NCBI RefSeq assembly: GCF_900110435.1
Contig: NZ_FODT01000003.1
Span: forward strand, 62,001-126,000
Reading direction: 5' to 3'
Source: Rhodopseudomonas pseudopalustris
GTDB taxonomy: Bacteria; Pseudomonadota; Alphaproteobacteria; Rhizobiales; Xanthobacteraceae
Length of the DNA: 64,000 nt
Each line of letters opens with the position of its first letter. Within the stretch, counting starts at the first letter, position 1. This document shows, piece after piece, positions 17,906-26,415 of this stretch. A program made the translations under genes and the position numbers. The notes below the pieces were generated by a model that saw only the letters and a list, made by a program, of their open reading frames with translations, searched no databases and had not been told where the DNA came from.

Positions 17906-18793
17906 CTACTTCCTTCCCTGCTCGCGCAGGTGGTTGATGATTCCCGAAAAATCAGCGCCGCCATGGCCGGCCTGTTCGAACGCCGTGTAGATTTCGGCGG
18001 CATGTGCGCCGAGCGGGGTGGCCGCGCCGGAGGCCTTCGCCGCCTCCTGCGACAGCTTCAGGTCCTTCAGCATCAACGCCGCGGCGAAGCCCGGCTTGTA
18101 GCTGTTGTTGGCGGGCGACGCCGGCACCGGGCCAGGCACCGGGCAATAGCTGGTCAGCGACCAGCACTGGCCCGACGAGGTGGACGCGACATCGAACAAC
18201 GCCTGATGCGACAGGCCGAGCTTCTCGGCCAGCGTGAATGCTTCGCTGACCGCGATCATCGAAATGCCGAGGATCATGTTGTTGCAGATCTTGGCCGCCT
18301 GCCCGGCGCCTGCGCCGCCGCAATGCACGATCTTCTTGCCCATTTGTTCGAGCACCGGCTTGGCCGCGGCGAACGCCGCCTCGCTGCCGCCGGCCATGAA
18401 GGTCAGCGTCGCCGCTTTCGCGCCGCCGGTGCCGCCGGAGACCGGCGCATCGATCGACGCGGCGCCGCACTTCGCCGCCAGCGCATGAGCCTGCACCGCG
18501 CTTTCGACGTCGATGGTCGAGCAGTCGATGATCAGCGCGCCCTTGGCGACGTGCGGAAGGATCTCGTTCCAGACCGCGAGCACGTGCTTGCCGGCGGGAA
18601 GCATGGTGACCACCACGCCTGCGCCCTGCACGGCTTCGACCGCTGATTTCGCAATCGTAATGCCGTCGGCCTTGGCCGCCTCGATCGACGCCGCGGCGAG
18701 ATCGAAGCCGGTGACGTGCCGCCCGGCCTTGACCAGATTGGCGGCCATCGGGCCGCCCATATTGCCGAGACCGATGAATGCGATTGCTGTCAT
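17906..18793 (-). CDS. mmsB: 3-hydroxyisobutyrate dehydrogenase
   Basis: It oxidises 3-hydroxyisobutyrate to methylmalonate semialdehyde with NAD+ in valine catabolism. The N-terminal Rossmann motif FIGLGNMGGPMA (6-16), the substrate-binding DAPVSGGTGGA (about 115-125) and the catalytic Lys168 in GQAAKICNNM are conserved. The length (295) is normal. GGGGAGGAC lies directly before the ATG. It is the last gene of the leftward valine operon, 37 bases after the hydrolase gene, and its substrate is the product of that hydrolase. Confidence 0.95.
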   Translation of the reverse strand: MTAIAFIGLGNMGGPMAANLVKAGRHVTGFDLAAASIEAAKADGITIAKSAVEAVQGAGVVVTMLPAGKHVLAVWNEILPHVAKGALIIDCSTIDVESAVQAHALAAKCGAASIDAPVSGGTGGAKAATLTFMAGGSEAAFAAAKPVLEQMGKKIVHCGGAGAGQAAKICNNMILGISMIAVSEAFTLAEKLGLSHQALFDVASTSSGQCWSLTSYCPVPGPVPASPANNSYKPGFAAALMLKDLKLSQEAAKASGAATPLGAHAAEIYTAFEQAGHGGADFSGIINHLREQGRK

Positions 18794-18830
18794 TGTCCTC
18801 CCCTTCTTCGTTCTCGACGGGCCCGTCTGT

Positions 18831-19904
18831 TCAGTCCGGAAACTTCAATTCCTCGACACCGCGATCGGCAAAGTAGCGCGCCACGATCTGCGGCGTCACC
18901 TCGTCGATCCGCGCCGGCTGCCATTTCGGAGCGCGATCCTTGTCGATCACCGCAGCGCGGATGCCCTCGACAAAGTCGGCGCTTCGGAAGACTTCGAGCG
19001 CGGCGCGATATTCATGCACCAGACACTGTTCCAGCGTCGCCGCGCCGCGCGCCATCCGCAGCAGCTTCAATGCCACCTTGAGGCTGGTCGGCGACTTGCC
19101 GCGCATCGCCTTCAGCGTCGCCAGCGCGAACTCCGATCCGTCACGTTCCAGATCGGCGAAAATCTCTTCGACCGTGTCGTGCGCGAACCACGCATCGATC
19201 TGTCGGCCGTGAAGCTGCGCAGGCCCGGGCTCGGGCGTCGCAGCGAAACCCGCGATGATGCTGCGAACCTGATCGGCGTCAGCCCCCGCGGGCGCTGCGA
19301 TCAGCGCCGCGCGCAATTCCGCCCACGCGGACGTCGGCACATGAGCGTCGGCGAATCTGGCGTGGATCGCGTCGGCGCCATTCATGGTCTCGCCGGTGAG
19401 GCCGAAGTAAGTGCCGATCTCGCCGGGCGAGCGCGACAACAGCCAGGTGCCGCCGACATCGGGGAAAAAACCGATGCCGACTTCCGGCATCGCGATTCTG
19501 GTCTTCTCGGTGACGATGCGATGGCTGCCATGACCGGCGATGCCGACCCCGCCGCCCATCACGAAGCCGTCCATATAGGCCACATAGGGCTTCGGGTACT
19601 TCGCGATGCGGGCGTTCATGACGTATTCTTCGCGCCAGAACACCGCACCGAGATCGCCGCCTTCGCGCGCGCTGTTGTACAGCCCGACGATGTCGCCGCC
19701 GGCGCACAGCCCGCGTTCGCCGGCGCCCTCGATCAGAATCAGCGCCACGGCCGGATCGGCCCCGAACTCAGTCAGCGCCGCGTCGAGGCCGCGCGCCATC
19801 TCGAGCGTCAGCGCATTGAGCGCCTTCGGCCGGTTGAGACGGACGACGCCGGCTGAGCCCTCACGCCGCACAATCAGGTCGGGCTCGATCATCGGCGCGT
19901 TCAT
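18831..19904 (-). CDS. 3-hydroxyisobutyryl-CoA hydrolase (enoyl-CoA hydratase/isomerase family)
   Basis: It removes CoA from 3-hydroxyisobutyryl-CoA, releasing the free acid for MmsB. The crotonase fold has GAGERGLCAGGDIVGL and GGGVGIAGHGSHRIVTE. The motif MPEVGIGFFPDVGGTWLL and a long C-terminal region (to 357 residues) separate the HIBCH group from ordinary hydratases. The start at 19904 overlaps the isobutyryl-CoA dehydrogenase stop by four bases (ATGA), so translation is coupled. The frame remains open upstream to 20156, but only as a shadow. Confidence 0.93.
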   Translation of the reverse strand: MNAPMIEPDLIVRREGSAGVVRLNRPKALNALTLEMARGLDAALTEFGADPAVALILIEGAGERGLCAGGDIVGLYNSAREGGDLGAVFWREEYVMNARIAKYPKPYVAYMDGFVMGGGVGIAGHGSHRIVTEKTRIAMPEVGIGFFPDVGGTWLLSRSPGEIGTYFGLTGETMNGADAIHARFADAHVPTSAWAELRAALIAAPAGADADQVRSIIAGFAATPEPGPAQLHGRQIDAWFAHDTVEEIFADLERDGSEFALATLKAMRGKSPTSLKVALKLLRMARGAATLEQCLVHEYRAALEVFRSADFVEGIRAAVIDKDRAPKWQPARIDEVTPQIVARYFADRGVEELKFPD

Positions 19905-21046
19905 CGATTGTCCTCGAGCAGTTTGCGCGCCACGATCAGCCGCATGATCTCGTTGGTGCCTTCGAGAATCTGATGCACGCGCAGATCGCGCACGATTTTC
20001 TCGACACCGTATTCGGCGAGATAGCCGTAGCCGCCATGCATCTGCAGTGCGTCGTTGGCGACATTGAAACCGACATCGGTGCCGAACCGCTTCGCCATCG
20101 CGCACAGTTTGGCCGCGTCGGGGTCCTTGCGATCGAGCGCCGCGGCCGCGCGCCACAGAAATGTCCGCGCCGCTTCCAGTTCGGTCGCCATGTCGGCGAT
20201 GCGGAACTGCAGCGCCTGGAATTCGTCGAGCCGCTTGCCGAAAGCCTTACGATCTTTCATGTAGCCGAGCGCCTTGTCGAGCGCCGACTGCGCGCCGCCG
20301 AGCGAGCACGCCGCGATGTTGAGCCGGCCGCCGTCGAGACCGGCCATCGCGATCTTGAAGCCGATGCCCTCGTCGCCGAGCCGGTTGGCGACCGGCACGC
20401 GCGCGTTCTCGAAGATCACCGAGCGGGTCGGCTGCGCGTTCCAGCCCATCTTGCGCTCGTTGGCGCCGAACGACAGGCCGGGCGTATCCTTGTCGACCAC
20501 CAGCGTCGAGATTCCGCCCGGGCCGTCGCTGCCGGTGCGCACCATCACGACGTAAAGGTCGTTCGCGCCCGCGCCGGAGATGAACTGCTTCTGGCCGTTG
20601 AGCACGTAGTCATCGCCGTCGCGCACCGCGCGGGTACGCAGCGCCGCGGCGTCGGAGCCGGAGCCGGGTTCGGTCAGGCAGTAGCTCGCGATCAGCTCCA
20701 TGCTGCACAGTCTCGGCAGCCATTGCCGACGCTGCGCGTCGCTGCCGTAGCTGTCGATCATCCACGCCGCCATGTTGTGGATCGAGATGAACGCCGACAC
20801 CGCCGGGCAGCCTTCCGCCAGCGACTCGAAGATCAGCGCCGCGTCGAACCGCGTCATCGCGCTGCCGCCGACGTCGTCGCGGATGTAGATTCCGCCGATG
20901 CCGAGCGAGGCCGCCTGCCGGATCACGTCGAGCGGCAGGTGCTTGTCCTCGTCCCATTTCAATGCGTGCGGCGCGATTTTCTCGGCCGCGAAATCGCGCG
21001 CCATGTCACGAATGGCGCGCTGGTCTTCGTCGAGGTCGAACTGCAT
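19901..21046 (-). CDS. Isobutyryl-CoA dehydrogenase (acyl-CoA dehydrogenase family)
   Basis: This FAD enzyme oxidises isobutyryl-CoA to methacrylyl-CoA, passing electrons to ETF. The 381-residue protein has the acyl-CoA dehydrogenase signature LTEPGSGSDAAALRT and a catalytic glutamate at Glu362 in QILEGTNEIMR. The position close to the C-terminus is that of short-chain and isobutyryl dehydrogenases, not isovaleryl-CoA dehydrogenase. The context, between mmsA and the hydroxyisobutyryl-CoA hydrolase gene, supports the substrate. No dedicated methacrylyl-CoA hydratase lies in this operon. Confidence 0.92.
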   Translation of the reverse strand: MQFDLDEDQRAIRDMARDFAAEKIAPHALKWDEDKHLPLDVIRQAASLGIGGIYIRDDVGGSAMTRFDAALIFESLAEGCPAVSAFISIHNMAAWMIDSYGSDAQRRQWLPRLCSMELIASYCLTEPGSGSDAAALRTRAVRDGDDYVLNGQKQFISGAGANDLYVVMVRTGSDGPGGISTLVVDKDTPGLSFGANERKMGWNAQPTRSVIFENARVPVANRLGDEGIGFKIAMAGLDGGRLNIAACSLGGAQSALDKALGYMKDRKAFGKRLDEFQALQFRIADMATELEAARTFLWRAAAALDRKDPDAAKLCAMAKRFGTDVGFNVANDALQMHGGYGYLAEYGVEKIVRDLRVHQILEGTNEIMRLIVARKLLEDNR

Positions 21047-21058
21047 CGCAGCCCGCGC

Positions 21059-22555
21059 CTACTTCATCAACGGGATCGAGAACTCCGCGCCTTCCTTGAC
21101 GCCGGAGGGCCAGCGCGAGGTGACGGTCTTGGTCTTGGTGTAGAACCGCACCGAATCCGGACCGTGCTGGTTGAGATCGCCGAAGCCGGACTTCTTCCAG
21201 CCGCCAAACGTGTAGTAGGCGATCGGCACCGGGATCGGCACGTTGATGCCGACCATGCCGACATTGACCTTCGCCGCGAAGTCGCGGGCGGCGTCACCGT
21301 CGCGGGTGAAGATCGCAACGCCGTTGCCGTAATCGTGGTCCGAGGGCAGCGCCAGCGCTTCGGCGTAATCGTGGGCGCGTACCACGCTCAGCACCGGGCC
21401 GAAGATCTCTTCCTTGTAGATCCGCATGTCGCGGGTGACGTTGTCGAACAGACAGCCGCCCATGTAGAAGCCGTTCTCATAGCCTTGCAGCTTGAAATTG
21501 CGGCCGTCGACGGCCAGCGTCGCGCCTTCCTTGACGCCGATATCGACGTAGTTCTTGACGCGCTCCAGCGCCTCACGCGTGACCAGCGGACCGAAATCGG
21601 CCGATGGATCGGTCGAGGGACCGATCTTCAGCGCCTCGACGCGCGGGATCAGCTTTTCCATCAGCCTGTCCGCGGTCGCCTTGCCGACCGGCACCGCGAC
21701 CGAGATCGCCATGCAGCGTTCGCCGGCCGAGCCGAAGCCGGCGCCGATCAGCGCGTCGACGGTCTGGTCGATGTCGGCGTCGGGCATGATGATGGCGTGA
21801 TTCTTGGCGCCGCCGAAGCACTGGGCGCGCTTGCCGGTCGCCGCCGCGCGCTCGTAGATATATTGCGCGATCGGCGACGAGCCGACGAAGCCGACCGCGC
21901 GGATGTCGGCGTCATCGAGAATCGCGTCGACCGCCTCCTTGTCGCCGTTGACGACGTTGAGGATGCCGGGCGGCAGCCCAGCTTCGATCATCAAAGCCGC
22001 AAGCGCCATCGGCACGCCGGGATCGCGCTCCGACGGCTTCAGGATGAAAGCGTTGCCGCAGGCGATCGCGGGGGCGAACTTCCACATCGGGATCATCGCC
22101 GGGAAGTTGAACGGGGTGATGCCGGCGACCACGCCGAGCGGCTGGCGCATCGAATAGATGTCGATGCCGGGGCCGGCGCCTTCGGTGTATTCGCCCTTCA
22201 TCAGATGCGGAATGCCGCAGGCGAACTCGGCGACTTCGAGACCGCGCTGGATGTCGCCCTTGGCGTCCGGAATGGTCTTGCCGTGCTCGCGCGCCAGCAA
22301 CTCGGCGAGCTTGTCGTAGTCGCGCTGCACCAGGTCGAGGAACTTCATCATCACGCGGGCGCGGCGCTGCGGGTTGGTCGCGCCCCATTCCGGCTGCGCG
22401 GCCCTGGCGTTCTCGACGGCGGCGCGCAGCTCGGCGCGGGTGGCGAGCGCGACCTTGGCTTTGACCTCGCCGGTCATCGGCTCGAATACGTCGGCGAAAC
22501 GTCCCGACTTGCCTTCGACCTCTTTGCCGCCGATGAAGTGCCCGATCGTGCGCAT
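21059..22555 (-). CDS. mmsA: Methylmalonate-semialdehyde dehydrogenase (CoA-acylating)
   Basis: It converts methylmalonate semialdehyde to propionyl-CoA with NAD+ and CoA, completing valine degradation. The aldehyde dehydrogenase fold has the catalytic Cys281 in SAGERCMA and the nucleotide-binding Lys173 in LKPSERDP. The substitution pattern in FNFPAMIPMW is typical of the CoA-acylating MMSDH group. The 498-residue length is standard. The ATG at 22555 has AGGAGGA five bases upstream; a longer frame to 22690 contains a leader hairpin, not protein. It heads the leftward four-gene operon. Confidence 0.96.
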   Translation of the reverse strand: MRTIGHFIGGKEVEGKSGRFADVFEPMTGEVKAKVALATRAELRAAVENARAAQPEWGATNPQRRARVMMKFLDLVQRDYDKLAELLAREHGKTIPDAKGDIQRGLEVAEFACGIPHLMKGEYTEGAGPGIDIYSMRQPLGVVAGITPFNFPAMIPMWKFAPAIACGNAFILKPSERDPGVPMALAALMIEAGLPPGILNVVNGDKEAVDAILDDADIRAVGFVGSSPIAQYIYERAAATGKRAQCFGGAKNHAIIMPDADIDQTVDALIGAGFGSAGERCMAISVAVPVGKATADRLMEKLIPRVEALKIGPSTDPSADFGPLVTREALERVKNYVDIGVKEGATLAVDGRNFKLQGYENGFYMGGCLFDNVTRDMRIYKEEIFGPVLSVVRAHDYAEALALPSDHDYGNGVAIFTRDGDAARDFAAKVNVGMVGINVPIPVPIAYYTFGGWKKSGFGDLNQHGPDSVRFYTKTKTVTSRWPSGVKEGAEFSIPLMK

Positions 22556-22568
22556 CCGTATCCTCCTG

Positions 22569-22602
22569 AAAGGCTGTTTTCTGGTCCCCTTGAACAGCCT
22601 TT
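22569..22602 (-). promoter_or_regulatory. Hairpin in the mmsA leader next to the ribosome-binding site
   Basis: A 10-bp perfect inverted repeat (AAAGGCTGTT at 22569-22578, AACAGCCTTT at 22593-22602) with a 14-base loop is transcribed on the minus strand directly before CAGGAGGA and the mmsA ATG. On the plus strand the same structure ends in six Ts and would read as an intrinsic terminator, but no plus-strand gene precedes it. A role in mmsA translation or in blocking antisense or tetR read-through is inference. Confidence 0.55.
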
Positions 22603-22726
22603 TTTGATCTTTGGGAAGGGCCTGCGCGCGTGAGACACCTGCCAAAATGCAGAGATCACCTTGAAGCGGCATAAAGTCACCGCCGCACACGGCGCGTGCG
22701 AGCGGCTCTCAGTGTCGGAAGCAGAA

Positions 22727-23392
22727 TCAGGCGGTGGCTTTGCGGGGTTTGGCCACGGCTTTAGTTTTCGCCACCGGCTTGCGCGGAGCGCGCGGTTTCA
22801 CCGGCGCCTTCCGATCGGCCGCCCCTGCAAGAACGGCATCGCGGCCAGCCTGCAGAATGGCGTCGGAGAGTTCCCCACCGCCGGCGATCCGCGCCATCAG
22901 CAGCGATCCCATCATGATAGCGAGCGTCGCCATCGCCTGCTTGCGTGCCGCTTTTGGTGGCGCGTCGACGAAATCCGTCGCGATCGTCTCGATCATCCGC
23001 TCGAGCTTGGCGGCAAACGCCCTGCGCGTCTTCGGGCTTTCGCGGGCGATCTCGGCGCCGAGCGCCGGCACAGCGCAGCCGCGGCCGGGGTCGTCGCGAT
23101 GCGTCGCCGACAGATAGCTGTTGACGATCAGCGCCATCCGCTCCTGCGGCGGCGTCTCCGCGGCGAGCTTGCGCCAGCGTTCGTCGGAGCGGTCCATCGC
23201 ATAGGCGAAGGCCTCGATCACCAACTGCTCGCGCGAGGAGAAATGCGCATAGAACCCGCCATGGGTCAGGCCGGCATCCTTCATCAAATCGGCGACGCCG
23301 ATGCCGTGAGCGCCCTTCTCGCGCAGCCGCACCGAAGCCTTCCGCACGATGCGGTCATGGGTTTCGAGCTTGTGTTCTTTCGAGTAGCGCAT
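22727..23392 (-). CDS. TetR/AcrR family transcriptional regulator
   Basis: This is a 221-residue one-component repressor. The N-terminal helix-turn-helix domain (about 10-55) has GVADLMKDAGLTHGGFYAHFSSREQLV, and the rest is a helical ligand-binding domain. The final about 25 residues are unusual, being Lys/Pro/Ala-rich (KAPVKPRAPRKPVAKTK), possibly extra DNA contact. A palindrome just upstream of its start (23404-23421) is shared with two sites between the thioesterase and thiolase genes, suggesting autoregulation and control of that divergent pair. The effector may be an acyl-CoA, given those targets; this is inference. Confidence 0.9.
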   Translation of the reverse strand: MRYSKEHKLETHDRIVRKASVRLREKGAHGIGVADLMKDAGLTHGGFYAHFSSREQLVIEAFAYAMDRSDERWRKLAAETPPQERMALIVNSYLSATHRDDPGRGCAVPALGAEIARESPKTRRAFAAKLERMIETIATDFVDAPPKAARKQAMATLAIMMGSLLMARIAGGGELSDAILQAGRDAVLAGAADRKAPVKPRAPRKPVAKTKAVAKPRKATA

Positions 23393-23403
23393 CGTAGCCT
23401 ATC

Positions 23404-23421
23404 AGATGTTTCTGATCATAT
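23404..23421 (-). promoter_or_regulatory. Candidate TetR operator upstream of tetR (site 3)
   Basis: On the minus strand the 18 bases read ATATGAT-CAGA-AACATCT. The first half is identical to, and the second half 5 of 7 to, the perfect palindrome at 25100. It lies 12 bases upstream of the tetR ATG, a normal place for autorepression. Assigned by comparison only. Confidence 0.5.
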
Positions 23422-23540
23422 CATAGCGAGCTCCCGCCGGAACGCCACTGCCGAAAGCGCGACATATCGGATGGCTTCGCCCGCTTGACAAACAGCCGCT
23501 TGCCCCAGAACAAACAGACCGAGGAAACGTGAGGCAATTC

Positions 23541-24311
23541 ATGCGGATGATCAATTCCCATTGCGGCGTTGCGAAAGATGCCCGCGGCGTCGTCCGGTTG
23601 ACGATCTGTAACGCCGGCCCACTCAACATCCTGAACTCTCGGGTGATCGACGGGGTCCGCCAGGGCGTCGCGGAGGTCGCTGCCGACGAGACAAATCGCG
23701 TCGTGATTGTCGCCGGAGAAAGCGACCGCAGTATGATCGGCGGCGCCGATATCAAGGAGATGGCGACGCTGGATCAGGCCTCGGCCGAACGCTTCATCAC
23801 CGGACTCGGCAGATTGTGCGAGACGGTGCGCACGGTTCCGTCTCCGGTGATCGCGCGAATTCCCGGCTGGTGCCTCGGCGGCGGACTGGAATTCGCCGCC
23901 GCCTGCGATTTCCGCGTCGCAGCCCACGATTCCAAATTCGCGATGCCGGAAGTGCGGGTCGGAATCCCGTCCGTGATCCACGCCGCTTTGTTGCCGCGGC
24001 TGATCGGCTGGAGCCGGACACGCTATCTGCTGATGACCGCCGACACCATCGACGCAAAGACCGCGCTCGACTGGGGCCTGATCGACAAGATCGCGCCGCC
24101 GGGCGAACTCGACGACGCCGTCGAGAGCCTCGTCGAATCGCTACTCGCCTGCGCGCCGCAGGCGCTCCGGGCGCAGAAGGCTTTGCTGACCGCATGGCAC
24201 GACATGCCGCTGCGCGAGTCGGTCGCGCACTCGATCCCCGTGTTCGGGCAGTCCTACCTCACAGGCGAGCCGCAGAGACTGATGGGCGAGTTCGTCAATC
24301 GGAAACGCTGA
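23541..24311 (+). CDS. Enoyl-CoA hydratase/isomerase family protein
   Basis: A crotonase-fold protein of about 256 residues (260 if the GTG at 23529 is used). CoA-binding/oxyanion segments GGADIKEM and CLGGGLEFAAACDFRVA are present, followed by KFAMPEVRVGIPSV where the catalytic glutamate region lies. It is divergent from tetR, with the tetR-proximal operator between them, so it may belong to the same regulon. GTGAGGC before the ATG is an acceptable ribosome site. The substrate is unknown; a fatty or branched acyl-CoA is likely from the neighbouring thiolase and thioesterase. Confidence 0.85.
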   Translation: MRMINSHCGVAKDARGVVRLTICNAGPLNILNSRVIDGVRQGVAEVAADETNRVVIVAGESDRSMIGGADIKEMATLDQASAERFITGLGRLCETVRTVPSPVIARIPGWCLGGGLEFAAACDFRVAAHDSKFAMPEVRVGIPSVIHAALLPRLIGWSRTRYLLMTADTIDAKTALDWGLIDKIAPPGELDDAVESLVESLLACAPQALRAQKALLTAWHDMPLRESVAHSIPVFGQSYLTGEPQRLMGEFVNRKR

Positions 24312-24338
24312 TTCCGCGATACAGCTAACGCACCCGCC

Positions 24339-24941
24339 TCAGGAATCTTCGGGGAGCGCACGTGGCTGCGAAGGCCCGCCCCCGATCATCGAGAACGTCG
24401 CAGTGCCGTGCACCGCGAGCTTGCCGGCGCCGTCGCGGACGAAGCCCTCGGTATAGCTCGACTGCCGGCCGAGCTTGATCACCCGGCCCTCGGCCCGAAT
24501 GGTGCCCGAACGTACCGACAGCGGCCGCAGATAGGTCAATTTAAGGTCCAGCGTCACCGATCCCTGCCCGGCCGGCAGGTGGGTCGAGAGGGCGCAGCCC
24601 ATCGCGGTGTCGAGCAGCGCGGCCGCGACGGCGCCGTGTAACAGGCCGACGGTGTTTTCCAGGCTCTGCTCCGGCTCGAGCTCCATGACGACCAGCCCGG
24701 GCTCGACCTCCGCCATCGTGAATCCGATCAGTTTCGCCAGCGGCGGCGGCGGCAATACGCCGTCCCGGATCGCACGCATCGCCTCCAGCCCCGACATCGC
24801 CATCGCGGCGCGGGTCACCAGCCGGGGCTCCTGCCACTCGATGCTGCGGCACCGCCTCGACTGCGGCGCGAACAGAGCGGCCTGCGGCGAAAGGGCGGAC
24901 GTTTCGGAAGGACTTTCGGAAAGACTCATCGGGCTAACCAT
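24339..24941 (-). CDS. PaaI-type hotdog thioesterase
   Basis: This 200-residue acyl-CoA thioesterase has the single hotdog domain in residues about 50-190. It has the family segment ENTVGLLHGAVAAALLDTAMG followed by LDLKLTYLRP, typical of PaaI/YdiI-type enzymes that hydrolyse acyl- or aryl-CoA. The N-terminus (about 45 residues) is a low-complexity extension, and an internal ATG could be used instead. The start lies 13 bases from a TetR-type palindrome (24954-24971), which would cover its promoter. Confidence 0.85.
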   Translation of the reverse strand: MVSPMSLSESPSETSALSPQAALFAPQSRRCRSIEWQEPRLVTRAAMAMSGLEAMRAIRDGVLPPPPLAKLIGFTMAEVEPGLVVMELEPEQSLENTVGLLHGAVAAALLDTAMGCALSTHLPAGQGSVTLDLKLTYLRPLSVRSGTIRAEGRVIKLGRQSSYTEGFVRDGAGKLAVHGTATFSMIGGGPSQPRALPEDS

Positions 24942-24953
24942 GCGTTCGATTTG

Positions 24954-24971
24954 ATATGACGATCATCATAT
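24954..24971. promoter_or_regulatory. Candidate TetR operator (site 1), near thioesterase start
   Basis: ATATGAC-GATC-ATCATAT is a 7-4-7 inverted repeat with one mismatch, almost identical to the site at 25100. It is located in the divergent promoter region, 13 bases upstream of the thioesterase gene. Confidence 0.6.
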
Positions 24972-25099
24972 ATATGGACCACGGAGCACGGCAAGCGCCA
25001 GCTCCGGCGTGCGACAAGGTAGCGCTCCCCCGCGTCATCCACCGCCGGAGATTCACAGCGTTGTGCGCCGGCCGGAGGTTGCAATCCTCTAATCTCATT

Positions 25100-25117
25100 A
25101 TATGATGACTATCATAT
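25100..25117. promoter_or_regulatory. Candidate TetR operator (site 2), upstream of thiolase
   Basis: ATATGAT-GACT-ATCATAT is a perfect 7-4-7 inverted repeat 50 bases before the thiolase ATG. The size and symmetry are typical of TetR-family operators, and the match to sites at 24954 and 23404 links it to the regulator at 22727-23392. Confidence 0.65.
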
Positions 25118-25167
25118 TCAATTGCACCGCGGTCGTCGCAACGAACATCTGTGCTGGGAGAACTCGC

Positions 25168-26355
25168 ATGTCGGATCCTGTCGTCATCGTTTCCGCGGCG
25201 CGCACGCCGCTCGGCCGCTTCCAGGGCGAGCTGTCTGGACTCAGCGCTCATCGGCTCGGCAGCCAGGTGATCGGCGCAGCGCTGGCGCGGGGCAAGCTCG
25301 CCCCCGAACGGATCGACGAAGTCCTGATGGGCTGTGTTCTCACCGCCGGCCAGGGTCAGGCACCGGCACGGCAGGCGGCGCGCGGCGCGAAATTGCCGGA
25401 CGCCACCGGCGCCACAACGGTCAACAAGGTCTGCGGCTCCGGCATGAAAGCGACCATGCTGGCAAACGACCTGATCCGCGCCGGCTCTGCCGACATCGTG
25501 CTGTCGGGCGGCATGGAGAGCATGAGCAACTCCCCCTATCTGCTGGCCAAGGCGCGCAGCGGCTATCGCGTCGGCCACGACCGGATCATCGACCACATGC
25601 TGATGGACGGCCTGGAAGACGCCTATGAGAGCGGTCGGTCGATGGGCGATTTCGGCGAGGCCACCGCCGAGGCCTATCAGTTCACCCGCGCCGACCAGGA
25701 CGTCTATGCGATCGAGACGCTGACCCGCGCCCGCAACGCGGTTCAGACCGGCGCGTTCCATGCGGAGATTGTGCCGGTCACCGTGACCGACAAGGCCGGA
25801 CCGCGCGAAATCGCCAATGACGAACACCCGCTGAAGGTCGATCCGGCGAAGATCCCCGCTTTGAAGCCGGCGTTCCGAGCCGACGGCACGATCACGCCGG
25901 CGGCCTCCTCCGCAAATGCCGACGGCGCCGCGGCGCTGATTCTGGCGCGGCGCTCGCTCGCCGAGCGCAACGGCCTGCCGCTACTGGCCGAGATCAAGGG
26001 CCATGCCACCCACAGCCAGGAGCCGCAATGGTTCACCACCGCGCCGATCCCGGCGGTCCGCAAACTCCTCGACAAGGTCGGCTGGAACGTCAAGGACGTC
26101 GACCTGTTCGAAATCAACGAGGCCTTCGCGGTGGTGGCAATGGCGGCGCAACAGGACCTCGATATTCCGCGCGACAGGCTCAACGTCAATGGCGGCGCCT
26201 GCGCGCTCGGCCACCCGATCGGCGCCACCGGCGCGCGGCTGATCGTGACCCTGCTGCACGCGCTGCAGGCACGCGGCCTGAAACGCGGCGTCGCGGCGCT
26301 GTGCATCGGCGGCGGTGAAGCCACCGCGATTGCAATCGAGCGCGACGCTCACTAG
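25168..26355 (+). CDS. Acetyl-CoA C-acyltransferase (thiolase)
   Basis: It cleaves 3-ketoacyl-CoA with CoA (or condenses two acetyl-CoA). This 395-residue classical thiolase has the nucleophile Cys89 in NKVCGSGMK, His349 in GHPIGATG and the second cysteine Cys379 in ALCIGGG, so it is catalytically complete. The start at 25168 is preceded by GGGAG; the frame extends upstream through the operator region without protein-like sequence. Its control by the TetR palindromes and its thioesterase and crotonase neighbours suggest a beta-oxidation or ketone-body role. PhaA-like acetoacetyl-CoA synthesis is an alternative. Confidence 0.93.
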   Translation: MSDPVVIVSAARTPLGRFQGELSGLSAHRLGSQVIGAALARGKLAPERIDEVLMGCVLTAGQGQAPARQAARGAKLPDATGATTVNKVCGSGMKATMLANDLIRAGSADIVLSGGMESMSNSPYLLAKARSGYRVGHDRIIDHMLMDGLEDAYESGRSMGDFGEATAEAYQFTRADQDVYAIETLTRARNAVQTGAFHAEIVPVTVTDKAGPREIANDEHPLKVDPAKIPALKPAFRADGTITPAASSANADGAAALILARRSLAERNGLPLLAEIKGHATHSQEPQWFTTAPIPAVRKLLDKVGWNVKDVDLFEINEAFAVVAMAAQQDLDIPRDRLNVNGGACALGHPIGATGARLIVTLLHALQARGLKRGVAALCIGGGEATAIAIERDAH

Positions 26356-26415
26356 CCCGCTCCCGCTTCGGCCGCCCGCAACGCCAACTCTCGCACGACT
26401 CCGCAGGTGCCCCAG

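Noticed and set aside
22569-22606. Plus-strand intrinsic terminator
   Set aside because: The shape fits, but no gene on the plus strand reads toward it, so it was recorded as a leader hairpin of mmsA instead.
19973-22633. 886-residue open frame on the plus strand across mmsA and the acyl-CoA dehydrogenase
   Set aside because: It is antisense to two well-supported valine genes, consists of Arg/His/Asp-rich low-complexity sequence, and no motif was found.
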